Source: Rhodobacteraceae bacterium bin131 (GTDB lineage: Bacteria > Pseudomonadota > Alphaproteobacteria > Rhodobacterales > Rhodobacteraceae). From it: a stretch of DNA of 32,093 bases. The stretch lies in contig MPNP01000023.1 in NCBI GenBank assembly GCA_002239085.1, positions 1 through 32,093 of the forward strand. The letters run 5' to 3'. This document shows, piece after piece, positions 1-8,548 of this stretch. Numbering within the stretch: position 1 is the first letter of the stretch; each line of letters begins with the position of its first letter. Both the position numbers and the translations under genes were made by a program. The notes below the pieces were generated by a model, which did no database searches, was not told the DNA's origin, and saw only the letters and a list, made by a program, of their open reading frames with translations.

Positions 1-2
1 AT

Positions 3-452
3 GAACAGCGGTGGAGTATTGAACATTTTTTCCATGCCCTTAAGGTCGGGAGCCGCCAGCAGGACCGTTGCATTGACCAGGCCGAAAACATTGTCGAGTA
101 TCTGACATTTGATGCCATCACCGCCATCCGCGTGTGGGAATTATCCCGGCTGGCACACGAGCATCCCAAGGAACCGGCCCACTTGCATGAATCACGTATG
201 GCTTTAACCGTCTCATGTTCGGTCGCGCGTCGGCGTCAACTCAAGGTTCCACCTGGCCCACCCGAAGCCATGACCATGACCGACTTTGTGGTCCTGGTGG
301 CCGGTTTCGCCGGCTTTCATCCCTCCAAGCGCCAACCGTTGCCCGGCACCCAGAAACTCTGGGAAGGTGTGGTGAAGTTAAATCATTATGTCTTTGCCTA
401 TGAGGCCGTCTTGGCTAATCCGGGCCTATTTAAAGATCTTGGTCACAGGTAA
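3..452 (+). pseudogene. IS4-family (Tn5-like) transposase, C-terminal fragment
   Basis: An open frame enters from the left edge of the window and ends at a TAA. The first residues read EQRWSIEHFFHALKVGSRQQ. The spacing R-x3-E-x6-K matches the R, E and K of the YREK signature of IS4-family DDE transposases, so the E (bases 21-23) would be the last catalytic acid. The end of the protein, with a glycine-rich GFAGF segment followed by LWEGVVKLNHYV, also resembles Tn5-like transposases. At least the first two thirds lie outside the window or are lost. Base composition is clearly more GC-rich than the rest, so this piece has a different origin. No matching terminal repeat is visible. The family call is from motif memory. 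Confidence 0.7.
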
Positions 453-1039
453 ACCGTAACCACCCTTCGGTCCGTTATATGCGGGAAAAACACCCCCATT
501 CAGCGGTTGTGTCTCACCTAGTTGCGACCACAGTCATTCAAGATTGGGCCAACGAATACGAACCCGATGGTCAACCACGGACGGCCTTGTTGTAAGTTCC
601 TCGGCAGAACAGGTGTGCTTGAACAGCTGTTTCGATACCACCATTGACGGGCGGGTGGGCAACGTGTTCCAACCCGTCGGTGCACCAGCGATGGAGCGAC
701 CATCCGGATGATATCAATATCGGTATCATCAGAATGAGCGGTCAGTGTCCATCAGGATAACTTTAAAACATACTTACAGAGATAAGTGTGTTAAGTTGAT
801 AGGTCATAGACAAATCATGTCATATGTCATAATGTCAAAATGCGAAAAAGGGTATTTACGAAAATTAGATTTTCCTATAGCCGAAAACCATTTAATTATG
901 AGGTGTTTAATTTATAGCTGTCACTACCGGATGTATATTCCCCCAATAGTGTAATTATGGGGGATTTTAAACCGCTCTCGACAATAGCGGGAGTTTCAGG
1001 TTTTCTAGTGTACTGATATAACTGAGTGGAGAATAGAAA
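453..1039. other. Intergenic stretch of mixed origin upstream of the first cassette
   Basis: Nothing here is a convincing gene. Bases 479-595 encode a 38-residue open frame in GC-rich DNA that could be the tail of a lost gene, but I do not recognise it. A 7-bp perfect inverted repeat (GATGATA/TATCATC, 707-713 and 724-730) marks roughly where composition changes from GC-rich to AT-rich. From 802 onward the sequence resembles the region before the second glycosylase gene, but it carries about 100 extra bases that include a small hairpin (CCCCCA/TGGGGG, 940-945 and 958-963). The last ~40 bases before 1040 are nearly identical in both cassettes. Confidence 0.5.
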
Positions 1040-1528
1040 ATGTTGATGAAAGAAGGGCTTGAGCCCATAATTGATGATCAATCACGTATTTTGATCTTAG
1101 GAACCTTACCTGGAGAAAAATCGTTAAGTAAGCGCAAATATTATGCAGACAATTGCAACAAATTTTGGAAAATTCTTTCCTGCATCTTTGAAGAGCAAAT
1201 TAAACAGGTTTACGAATCGAAGTTGGAATTTCTGTACAGAAAAGGAATCGCACTGTGGGATGTGCTGAAAGCGGCTGAAAGAGAAGGAAGTAGTGACTCA
1301 AGCATTGACAAACCTGACTTGAACGACCTTGAAGGCCTGATTAAGAAGCATCCATCAATCAAAATAATTGGATTTAACGGGAAGTGTGCCAAGAAATTCT
1401 TTATGCATGAATATGTAGATAATCCTGTTTTTAGTGCTCTTAAGTTAATTCAACTTATGTCCACAAGCGCAAGACTCGAAGTTTCTTTGGAAGTAAAGGT
1501 AAAAAATTGGCAAAAACTCTTTTCGTAG
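1040..1528 (+). CDS. Hypoxanthine/uracil-DNA glycosylase, UDG family 6 (HDG) type, copy A
   Basis: This is a 162-residue protein of the uracil-DNA glycosylase superfamily, most like family 6 hypoxanthine-DNA glycosylases, which excise deaminated bases. The N-terminal motif RILILGTLPGEKSL, then YYADNCNKFWKIL (about residues 17-50), and the GIALWDVL and REGSSDS segments (about 70-88) are the family hallmarks. The second active-site loop, usually LPSTSPA, appears as LMSTSARLE near residue 142, so a proline and a short piece differ. The protein ends with the normal helix SLEVKVKNWQKLF. The start ATG follows a GTGGAG ribosome-binding site 9 bases upstream. The gene precedes the alpha-CTD/sigma4 gene on the same strand. 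Placement beside a C5 methyltransferase suggests repair of deaminated bases, which is inference. Confidence 0.8.
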   Translation: MLMKEGLEPIIDDQSRILILGTLPGEKSLSKRKYYADNCNKFWKILSCIFEEQIKQVYESKLEFLYRKGIALWDVLKAAEREGSSDSSIDKPDLNDLEGLIKKHPSIKIIGFNGKCAKKFFMHEYVDNPVFSALKLIQLMSTSARLEVSLEVKVKNWQKLFS

Positions 1529-1802
1529 AAGTTTAGTTGTGCTAGAATTCACAATCATCAAATGTGATTTCCTACATAATCGGGGTTGTGCCGCTGGTGA
1601 GATATTAATAATATTTGAATTCTGAAAGTTTGGCGGATGGTTGTTATGCTCAAGCAAAGATATTTTGACCAAAATGTGGCGTGAAACTGCCACGAATATT
1701 GCCAAGAATCGGGTTTGAATAGAGCAACATTAATTTTGACTGCAACTTCCTTAAAAGTTACAATTTCATAAAATACATTTTTTAGTTGAATAACATTTAG
1801 CT

Positions 1803-3986
1803 GTGGACAACCAATTCAATCCTCAAAACGAAGGCTGGAAAAAACTCCTTCTTTCTGAAATTAAACTGACTCAAAAAACACAATCCTTCCTAAAAGGATT
1901 AAATTTATATACTCTCGGTGAGTTGGCTGAATTCTCAGAAAATGAAGTTTCAGATGAGTTAAATTGCGACCGTGAAACCATAGAGGATCTTGGTGGCTTA
2001 TTGCATTATTTTATGGATATAAGTCAAAGCAAAGGATTTCTACGAAAGCTCATTGATTGTGATGTTACTTCAATAAATAGTCAGCCACTAGTAAAAAATC
2101 AGTTGACAATTCAAGGAGATCCAACTACAAATCTTCCCGACGTAGATACATCTGACGAGTGGAAAAACATACCAATTGAGGAAGTTAGTTTTACCTTAAG
2201 AACCTACACTTGTTTAAGTAATCAAAATATAAAAACGCTTGGAGAATTAGACCAAATATCGTCAGAATATCTCCTTAGCTTACCTAATTTTGGCAAGAAG
2301 TCACTATCTGAAGTTGACTCAGTACTAGACACAATGCGTAGTGTTTCTCAAAATAGTAAGTCAATAGATGATTCATCTGACGAGTGGATGCACATTCCAA
2401 TTAAAGAAGTTGGATTTTCCATAAAAATTTACTATTGTTTAAAAAATGATAATATTACAACACTTGGCGAATTAGCCCAATTATCGTCAATATATCTCCT
2501 TGGCATACCTAATTTTGGCATGAAGTCACTATCTGAAGTTAACGCAGTACTAGACAAAATGCGTAATGTTGCTAAAAAGAGAAAATCAATAAATTATTTG
2601 GCACTTCAAGAACCTTGGATTACCAAACTGAACCAATCTGTTGGTGATTTTGCCTTAACTATGAGGTCAAGAATTGTTTTAGAAAAATCTGAAATTGTAT
2701 TGGTGGGTGAACTCATTCAACTGAAGGATACTGAATTTTTGAGTTTGCCTCATGCTAGTATTACTGCATTAGAGGAACTTAAAACGGTTTTAGATCACTT
2801 AGGATTATCCCTTGGAACAAATATTACAAATTGGCCTTATGAATTGCCTCAAGCTATTCGCACCTTCAAGGTAAATTCATACCTTAAAGTTTATTCCAAC
2901 CTTGGTGATTTTAATTTCATAGAGGATGAACTTTGTGCTGCTATTGAACAGTCATTAAAACCAAGGGATTATCAAATTGTTTTACGCCGAACTGGTTGGG
3001 ACGGTGGAGAGATTTCCACCCTTGAGAAAATCCGTAAAGAATTTAGCATTTCAAGAGAAAGAGTCCGCCAGATTGAACATAATAGATTGGAAAGAATTCA
3101 ATCATTGAATTGGCAAACACCCATTCTTGAACGCGTTTTGAAATTTGTTGAACAGAAATTGCCTTTTCAATCGCAATCACTCAGTCAGTTATTAATTCAG
3201 AATAAATTATCCCGAAGGGGACTGAGTTTCAAAAGTTTTCAGCTTGCGCTTAAAACTTTTGGTTTGGGTTTGAGTTTTGACTCAATTCAAATTGGTGGGG
3301 AAGAATTTATTGTACTAGAAAATGAAACAGACCGCATTGAAGCAACCTTCCATTTACTCCTTGATGAGGCAAAACGCCATGATTTCGTTTTGATTCAAGA
3401 GCTTGATAAAACCAGCGAATTAAACCTGACATATGACGAAATAGATACCGGGATTGACCGCATATCGAAACTGAGCTGGGTTGGCTGTAATCGGGAGATT
3501 TACTGGAATAAACACAAAGTCAATCAGGGCAGAAACAAAATCATTAATACCTGTCGAAAGATTTTAACTGTTTCACCAAGTATACCGATTGAAATTTTAT
3601 TGTCAGGGCTTCGGAAAGTAAAAGAGATTCCCGACGATTTAACAGCCGATGTCTTGGAAATTTTAATTCAAGCAATTGATGATTTTGAACTCCATAATGA
3701 CATGGTTTCAAGAGGTCCCAATTTCTCACCAGGCCAACTCAGTAATGAAGATAAAATAATGATTAAAGCTGCTGAAATCGCTGGAACGATAATGGAATAT
3801 AGAGATCTCAAAACGGCAGTTGTCCAACAAGGGCGAACAACAAGTGTCGCTCAGTTAATGATTAGCTATACTCCGTGGTGGATAAGACCATCCCGTGGAC
3901 AACACAGATTTATTGTCTGCGAAAATCAGTTGAAAGAGTATAATTCTACACTTTGTCCTGAGGAAGATGCTATTAAGGAGAGTTAA
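1803..3986 (+). CDS. Alpha-CTD-repeat/sigma-region-4 fusion protein, copy A, cut short by an in-frame stop
   Basis: This is a 727-residue protein from a GTG start. The equivalent codon in copy B is also GTG. Four segments resemble the RNA polymerase alpha-subunit C-terminal domain: about 12-72, 118-178, 193-255 and a weaker one at 278-333. The best two contain NIKTLGEL and LPNFGKKSLSEV, the helix-hairpin-helix pattern of alpha-CTD. Residues about 380-436 read like sigma-70 region 4, including STLEKIRKEFSISRERVRQI. The rest looks alpha-helical and may hold further winged helices. Compared with copy B, codon TTA has become TAA (3984-3986), removing the last ~80 residues. No ribosome-binding site is evident. 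A DNA-binding regulator or polymerase-interacting role is inferred; I know no characterised protein with this layout. Confidence 0.8.
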   Translation: MDNQFNPQNEGWKKLLLSEIKLTQKTQSFLKGLNLYTLGELAEFSENEVSDELNCDRETIEDLGGLLHYFMDISQSKGFLRKLIDCDVTSINSQPLVKNQLTIQGDPTTNLPDVDTSDEWKNIPIEEVSFTLRTYTCLSNQNIKTLGELDQISSEYLLSLPNFGKKSLSEVDSVLDTMRSVSQNSKSIDDSSDEWMHIPIKEVGFSIKIYYCLKNDNITTLGELAQLSSIYLLGIPNFGMKSLSEVNAVLDKMRNVAKKRKSINYLALQEPWITKLNQSVGDFALTMRSRIVLEKSEIVLVGELIQLKDTEFLSLPHASITALEELKTVLDHLGLSLGTNITNWPYELPQAIRTFKVNSYLKVYSNLGDFNFIEDELCAAIEQSLKPRDYQIVLRRTGWDGGEISTLEKIRKEFSISRERVRQIEHNRLERIQSLNWQTPILERVLKFVEQKLPFQSQSLSQLLIQNKLSRRGLSFKSFQLALKTFGLGLSFDSIQIGGEEFIVLENETDRIEATFHLLLDEAKRHDFVLIQELDKTSELNLTYDEIDTGIDRISKLSWVGCNREIYWNKHKVNQGRNKIINTCRKILTVSPSIPIEILLSGLRKVKEIPDDLTADVLEILIQAIDDFELHNDMVSRGPNFSPGQLSNEDKIMIKAAEIAGTIMEYRDLKTAVVQQGRTTSVAQLMISYTPWWIRPSRGQHRFIVCENQLKEYNSTLCPEEDAIKES

Positions 3987-3992
3987 ATTGAA

Positions 3993-4229
3993 TTGGAGGT
4001 GACCCATCGGCATCTAATTACTGGAACGCACACAATAAAAGAAAATTCAATCAAGCCTGGTAGTTGGCCTCTTGAAGATGATTGTGGTAAAAATTTAGGG
4101 CAAATTACCGTTACCGCACACAAAATAAAGGGATTGAATCAGGTCCTTGAAATGACTGGTATAGGCGCCGGAACTTACTTGTTGATTGATTTTAATTTGG
4201 ATAATCAAACTGCTTTTCAACATACCTGA
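3993..4229 (+). pseudogene. Orphaned C-terminal domain of the copy A alpha-CTD/sigma4 gene
   Basis: These 78 codons, opening at a TTG, are in frame with the gene ending at 3986 and align along their full length with the last ~78 residues of the intact copy at 10095-12521. They encode a compact, probably beta-rich domain (VTHRHLITGTHTI at its start, GAGTYLLIDF near its end). It could only be made by stop-codon read-through or by reinitiation; an AAGGAG lies just before the stop, so reinitiation is conceivable. I read it as the detached end of a gene broken by one T-to-A change. Confidence 0.75.
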
Positions 4230-4239
4230 ATATTTGATT

Positions 4240-4451
4240 TCAATCCCCATAAGAATTTAAAGTCAATGCTGCGAGGCCCATCAAGTATCCTAATTGAGGT
4301 GGAACGGCATCGCCAATGAGTTTAGCTATCCCTTGACGAGAAACAGTCTCTCCTTTTCGTCCTTTAAACTGAAAATCATCAGGAAACCCTTGAAGTCGTG
4401 CACCTTCATGAGGAGTTAAACTTCTCGCTAATGAGGGATGAGTGAACCTAC
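4240..4451 (-). pseudogene. C5 cytosine methyltransferase remnant (C-terminal ~70 codons), copy A
   Basis: The minus strand encodes the end of a C5 methyltransferase: GRFTHPSLARSLTPHEGARL, then the motif X region ending IGDAVPPQLGYLMGLAALT. It is almost identical to the end of the intact gene at 12532-13833. Upstream coding sequence is lost exactly where the inverted-repeat element starts at 4452. The missing 5' part is not found beyond the element, so this is not a simple insertion. The remnant cannot be active because the SAM-binding and catalytic motifs are absent. Confidence 0.9.
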
Positions 4452-4500
4452 CCCATCTTTAACATTAAGTGCTAAAAAGCCAATAGAAATGGGGGGGGGG

Positions 4501-4605
4501 TGTTAAAATTCAAGGGGCACTTCCAGCACTTGAGTGTCAGCAAGATACGAGCCGGGGCACGTTTTCAATGTGTTAAAATTCAAGGGGCACTTCCAGCACT
4601 TGAGT
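4501..4605. repeat. Internal 35-bp direct repeat in the element, period 70
   Basis: The 35 bases from 4501 (starting TGTTAAAATTCAAGGGGCAC) recur exactly at 4571-4605. The sister element at 8549-9156 has only one related segment, so this is a local expansion in copy 1, next to the 10-G run at 4491-4500. Confidence 0.85.
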
Positions 4606-4668
4606 ACCTACATAATGTTCTGATTGTCGTGCGGGTTTCATCCCGACTTTGACCGCATCAATTCCCGG

Positions 4669-4926
4669 TCAAACCACTGACTTGCGTACATTCATTGGCG
4701 GTGGTGATAGTCCCATGTCCTGATTGATCTTGGTTTGGATAGCATTAGGTCTTGCTGCCGTGCGAACATGGAGGGTCGCGTTATCCGAACAGGCAAAACG
4801 TGTCGATGTCCGCGGCAAGGTTTTTTGCTTGACCGTTTGACCATGCCGTTGGTTCTCAACCAGTCGATGGGTTATGTGTGGTGAACCGTCTTTGGTGGTT
4901 CCTATTTTGGTCGCTCGAATAAACAT
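4669..4926 (-). pseudogene. IS1634-like transposase N-terminal relic
   Basis: The 85-codon frame starts MFIRATKIGTTKDG and continues with HRLVENQRHGQTVKQKTL. This matches the start of IS1634/IS4-superfamily transposases (MFIR.TK...G....YRLVES.R..GKV.Q.TL, from memory). Similarity fades after about residue 60, and nothing of the DDE catalytic core remains. The sister relic is at 8685-8963. The ATG lies about 195 bp inside the right terminal repeat, the position expected for a transposase start. Confidence 0.6.
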
Positions 4927-5141
4927 GTGGAAGATTTAGTGTGGGCATGTCGTGGTTTCAACCCCTAAAATTATGGGAGTGGCACTACTTAAGATAAATT
5001 AGCGGAATCTCAAAAACGTAACTATCGGGTAAATGGTAATATTTTATATTAAGGGTATGTTATAAAAGTTGAAATTATCCTTAATTTACACTTTTGGGAG
5101 AGAAAAATGTTAAAGATGGGATAGATTAAGCAATGATTAGA

Positions 5142-7106
5142 TTATTGGTCTGGAAGTTCTTCAATTGCTTGTATTAACTTCTGAAGCCTGTCCACACCTT
5201 TCTTTTTATTAAAGTAATCTTGGTAACTCCGTTCAGCACTTTCTAGCAAGTGATCAAAAAAAACTAGGCGTGTATTGAATGGTTTGATTGTATCTTTAAA
5301 TTGTTTTCCATCGTCTCCCCAGTCTTGAGGTTCCTTGCCAACCAAAAGGATAATTTCAACTGATCCTCTTTCGTTTTGAGCCTGCCTTTCTATCAATTTA
5401 GTCATTCCATTGAAATACTTTTTTACTTGCTCAACCGTTTCGCCAAGTTTGATTATACGATCTGGTTTTTTCAGCTCAATAATTATGTGGGTCCCCGCCG
5501 TTTTTCTGTATTTGATATCTAGTCGGCCTCTCTTTTCTTCATCACTAAGCCTAGCATCAATCTCTTTGAAAACTTTATTAACCTGTTTTTCCATGTTTTC
5601 AGTACTTTCAACTCTTTCCCATTGAGGGTCCAGAAGCCAGAGATGATCAAATAAAAACTCTTGAATCGCTTTTTCCTTTTCAGCCATATCAACTTTATTT
5701 TCCAATGCTTTAATGACTCCAACCCGCTGTTGAACTATCTGTCCATATAAACATTCTTCAAGACTGTCCAATTCATGAAAAATTGGCAAAAAGGCATCCA
5801 GATTTTGATCATCAATTTTCTCCAAGGCCGCAAGACTTTGGGTTGACCTATAAAACTCAAATGCAAATACGGAGTGCTTAAGTAATTGTATTCGTTCTCC
5901 CGGAGAGTTGGTCTTCAACCGATAGATACGTCCCAACCAAGATTTTGCGTTCTTTTGCGTCTCCTTTGGAAATTGATCAATCCAATTTGACAGTTCAGGT
6001 ATTTCAAGAGCCTTTTTAGTTCCCTGTTGAGAACGCAAGAAGTTCCATTTTTTTTGAATATACTTGAGTTCCTTCTGGATAATCTCCTTAAGATCAATAT
6101 ACCTCTGGTCATCTTCAACAAGTTGTTGGCGGTTGGTGGTTGCAGCATCAACTTCCTCATCCCTATCAAAGCAATCCACCCGTAATTCTCCAATCAAATA
6201 AGTTGCATACACTCCATATTCGCTGAAATCGCCTAGAATGTCTTCCTGGGCCATCTTACCCCGAACAAAGATGGCTATACGGTTAAGATTCTCAACATCA
6301 TCCCGTACCTGTCTGGATTCTGTGACTGTCCCAAGCCAACCAGTCATCACCCCACCATTAATTTTGGCTTCTGGTCTTCTTTCCCTATCAACAAGATTTA
6401 GACATAATTCTTCAATCTCTGATTGATCCTCATAGGTCCAGAGAAACTGCAATTTCTGGTAGTAATCTCGGTTCTCAGGAGTGATTTTTTCCTCATTCAC
6501 GTAAACCTCAAATTGGTACTTGGCACCAATTATTGAAAAACGACGGGCGATTCTTGTACGAAGGGCCTTGCCGGTACCAATTGTTTGTCGTCGTTTCAAA
6601 TCCTTCAGTATTATTTTTGTTCCATGAGTTAAATTTATCTCATCCTTAGATAACTCTTCCGGTTTATAAGTGCCTGTGCTTCCATTCTCAATAGCATCTC
6701 TAATGACCTTGCGGTTCATTCGAAAACCACTCTTCTCTCCGTCCTTGATTGTATAAACTTCAACAATTCCTGCAATTGAAAACAATGATAGTTTGCCAAT
6801 GCCTTTTCGTCCCATTGGTGCTCGGTTCAGCCTCAGTGTTTTTCCCTTTTGTTCTTTGCGTCGCTTATATCCCTCCATCAGAAACCGATTGTTGATGTCG
6901 GCACGGGTCATACCGGTACCGTTATCCTGAATTGTTATGGTGTCATTATCCCTGTCTAAGGTTATGTTCACCTTTTCCGCATCAGCATCCCAGGCATTAG
7001 CGACAACTTCAGAGAGGACTGATGGTATGTTACTGTAAAGATTAATACCTAGATGCTCAAGTACATTCAGGCTGAGTGTCATTTCAAATGGTTGTGGGTC
7101 AGTCAT
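5142..7106 (-). CDS. GHKL (MORC/MutL-like) ATPase with C-terminal PD-(D/E)XK nuclease domain
   Basis: This is a 654-residue protein when started at the ATG MTDPQPFEMTL, which has AAAGGA 11 bases upstream. A longer frame to 7184 would overlap the methyltransferase and begin with unconvincing residues. The GHKL ATP site is clear: N-box LSEVVANAWDADA (about 31-43), DNGTGM (61-66) and GRKGIGK (99-105). Near the end, RLDIKY...HIIIELKKP gives D530 and E544-x-K546 of a PD-(D/E)XK nuclease, preceded by QEFLFDHLWLLDPQW, typical of Shedu/DUF4263-like nucleases. It lies 37 bases after the C5 methyltransferase and is probably cotranscribed. MutL/MORC-like ATPases linked to R-M genes are known from comparative genomics. 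An ATP-regulated restriction role is inferred. Confidence 0.85.
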   Translation of the reverse strand: MTDPQPFEMTLSLNVLEHLGINLYSNIPSVLSEVVANAWDADAEKVNITLDRDNDTITIQDNGTGMTRADINNRFLMEGYKRRKEQKGKTLRLNRAPMGRKGIGKLSLFSIAGIVEVYTIKDGEKSGFRMNRKVIRDAIENGSTGTYKPEELSKDEINLTHGTKIILKDLKRRQTIGTGKALRTRIARRFSIIGAKYQFEVYVNEEKITPENRDYYQKLQFLWTYEDQSEIEELCLNLVDRERRPEAKINGGVMTGWLGTVTESRQVRDDVENLNRIAIFVRGKMAQEDILGDFSEYGVYATYLIGELRVDCFDRDEEVDAATTNRQQLVEDDQRYIDLKEIIQKELKYIQKKWNFLRSQQGTKKALEIPELSNWIDQFPKETQKNAKSWLGRIYRLKTNSPGERIQLLKHSVFAFEFYRSTQSLAALEKIDDQNLDAFLPIFHELDSLEECLYGQIVQQRVGVIKALENKVDMAEKEKAIQEFLFDHLWLLDPQWERVESTENMEKQVNKVFKEIDARLSDEEKRGRLDIKYRKTAGTHIIIELKKPDRIIKLGETVEQVKKYFNGMTKLIERQAQNERGSVEIILLVGKEPQDWGDDGKQFKDTIKPFNTRLVFFDHLLESAERSYQDYFNKKKGVDRLQKLIQAIEELPDQ

Positions 7107-7143
7107 GAAAAATTCATATCCTTTAATGTATTTTTTTTGGTGC

Positions 7144-8244
7144 TCAACTATATGCCAAAAGATGTTGACTAATTGAACTGCCAATTTTTCGTGCTAGGGT
7201 CACCGGCACAGCATTACCGATCATTCTGGCAATTCGCGAAATATTTACCTTTTCACCTGCCTTGACAAACTGGTAGTCCTTAGGAAAACCCTGCAACAAA
7301 GCTCCTTCACGCAAAGACAGGGCTCTGTCTTGTTCAGGATGACCAAAACGGCCATTGCCGAAACCTACAAACTGTGTTGTAATAGTTGGTGAGGGCTTAT
7401 TCCAGACCATTCGACCATAAACTGAGGAATAACTTTGTCCACTTGGTTTACGGTGACAATCCGTTAAAAGATTTTCTGGCCAATCACGCCAGGTTCCACC
7501 AGGTTTTGAAGCCTGTATTCGTTTTAAATTCATTTTGCCAAGGCTCCTTGTTTGATGCAAAGAGTCATACTGGCACACTTCACCTGCTTTTAGCGGTGGC
7601 AAATCGGCAATTTCATCTTGTACAGTTCGATGGTATTCTGAATGGGACCTTGGCGGGAGGTCAATTGATCCCAATCGGGAGGCCATCAAAACAAGCCTGG
7701 AACGAGTTTGTGCCAAGCCATAATCTGGCCCATAAAGGATATCCCAGGCAACATGATAGCCATTTCCTTCAAGTTTGTTGACAAAGGTATTGAATACTCG
7801 TTTTCCCTGAAATTTTATCAAGGCAGGAACATTTTCCATGGATACAACATCAGACAAAACCCCTATGATGAGTTCTAAAAATCTTTCGATTAGCCGCCAT
7901 TTTGGGTCCGTATTCTTAGGGTTGTAATTGGAAAAGGGTTGACAAGGTGTACAATCGACCAGAATTCTGGGGCCATCTTCAGGAAACATTCCAAGGACAT
8001 CTTGAGGAGTCAATTGGCCGACATCCTTAAATATAAACTGTGTCTTGTTGTTAGTCTCATAGGCATAACGGCAGTCCTCATCAAGGTCAACACCCGCGGC
8101 AATATGTAATCCTTCAAGTTTCAAACCATAGGATAAGCCACCAACCCCACAAAATAGATCCACGACTGAGCCAGAATTACTAGGATTTGCTACGGTAGCC
8201 ATTTCAGTGTCAACCCCACGATTGTTTTGGGAAAAGCCATGCAA
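7144..8244 (-). CDS. DNA (cytosine-5) methyltransferase of the element-flanked R-M system
   Basis: This 366-residue C5 methyltransferase modifies cytosine in DNA using SAM. All key motifs are present: I (DLFCGVGG, 29-36), IV with the catalytic cysteine (TPCQPF, C101), VI (MENVP, about 136-140), VIII (QTRSRLVLMA), IX (PSPTITTQF) and X (IGNAVPVTLA). The variable region between VIII and IX would set the target. Two starts are possible: TTG at 8244 with AGGA five bases upstream, or ATG at 8202, which leaves motif I closer to the N-terminus as in many relatives. It is the first gene of a two-gene operon with the GHKL/PD-(D/E)XK protein. It is not closely related to the C5 enzyme at 12532-13833, which has PPCEG instead of PCQ. 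Confidence 0.93.
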   Translation of the reverse strand: MHGFSQNNRGVDTEMATVANPSNSGSVVDLFCGVGGLSYGLKLEGLHIAAGVDLDEDCRYAYETNNKTQFIFKDVGQLTPQDVLGMFPEDGPRILVDCTPCQPFSNYNPKNTDPKWRLIERFLELIIGVLSDVVSMENVPALIKFQGKRVFNTFVNKLEGNGYHVAWDILYGPDYGLAQTRSRLVLMASRLGSIDLPPRSHSEYHRTVQDEIADLPPLKAGEVCQYDSLHQTRSLGKMNLKRIQASKPGGTWRDWPENLLTDCHRKPSGQSYSSVYGRMVWNKPSPTITTQFVGFGNGRFGHPEQDRALSLREGALLQGFPKDYQFVKAGEKVNISRIARMIGNAVPVTLARKIGSSISQHLLAYS

Positions 8245-8548
8245 TTTTTCCTAGTAGTTGTAAAATAAAGAATTCAAACAATAGGTAAAATACTCTTTTG
8301 TTCTTCCCTTGTTTACCATATAATGCTTAAAATCATGAGCGGGATGTATTTAGGTCTATACTTTCCTTAATGTCAATCTTTGAAGGGCAGCAGTAGTTGA
8401 CCCATCTGATTCAGGGTGGTCATTGCTACCCGAATAATCGCGAAAAGCAGATTTCTTAAGTAGATCCAAGGGATCCTCAGTAGAGTAAGAATCTATTAAG
8501 CATCAATCAAGATGATACGGAAATACCAGCCCGACCAGCCAAGCCTAA
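8245..8548. other. Upstream region of the C5 methyltransferase gene
   Basis: About 300 bases lie between the methyltransferase start and the second inverted-repeat element. I see no open frame with coding character. It should contain the promoter for the leftward two-gene operon, but I could not fix a -35/-10 pair with confidence. Confidence 0.4.

Larger units (their letters stand above)
802..4451. repeat. Cassette copy A of a large direct duplication
   Basis: This region and 9207-12744 are diverged direct repeats of about 3.6 kb. Shared landmarks in the same order are the segment starting GGTCATAGACAAATCA, a glycosylase gene, a ~270-base spacer, the alpha-CTD/sigma4 gene, and the 3' end of a convergent C5 methyltransferase gene. 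Similarity stops inside the methyltransferase gene at GTGAACCTACC, where an inverted-repeat element begins. Protein-level divergence is uneven. The C-terminal half of the alpha-CTD/sigma4 protein is nearly identical, while the region around the repeated alpha-CTD units differs more. Confidence 0.9.
4452..5120. mobile_element. Non-autonomous IS1634-like element, copy 1 (669 bp, 15-bp perfect terminal inverted repeats)
   Basis: The element begins CCCATCTTTAACATT and ends with its exact reverse complement AATGTTAAAGATGGG. It contains only a transposase N-terminal relic on the minus strand. A second member with identical ends lies at 8549-9156 in the same orientation. No clear target-site duplication is visible. 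Flanking bases CCTA on the left and ATAG on the right suggest the inverted repeat may extend imperfectly. A run of 10 G (4491-4500) and a duplicated internal segment make this copy longer than the other. It has replaced the upstream part of the copy A methyltransferase gene. Confidence 0.8.

Noticed and set aside
479-595. 38-codon frame after the IS4 fragment as a gene
   Set aside because: Too short and unrecognised; could be a lost gene's end but cannot be supported.
745-954. 69-codon plus-strand frame as a small gene
   Set aside because: Falls in the variable upstream part of cassette copy A, is not conserved in copy B and spans small hairpins.
1017-1023. TATAACT before the glycosylase genes as a -10 box
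   Set aside because: Only 16 bases from the ATG, so it would overlap the ribosome-binding site region; no fitting -35 was found.
4491-4500. 10-G tract as a phase-variable promoter or gene switch
   Set aside because: It lies inside a decayed element with no gene or promoter that it could control; kept only as a control for G-run behaviour.
4447-5126. Target-site duplication around element copy 1
   Set aside because: Left (CCTAC) and right (ATAGA) flanks are not direct repeats; the same holds for copy 2, so no duplication is claimed.
7386-7781. 131-codon plus-strand frame as a gene
   Set aside because: Fully antisense to the C5 methyltransferase, which has all family motifs; the plus-strand product has no recognisable features.
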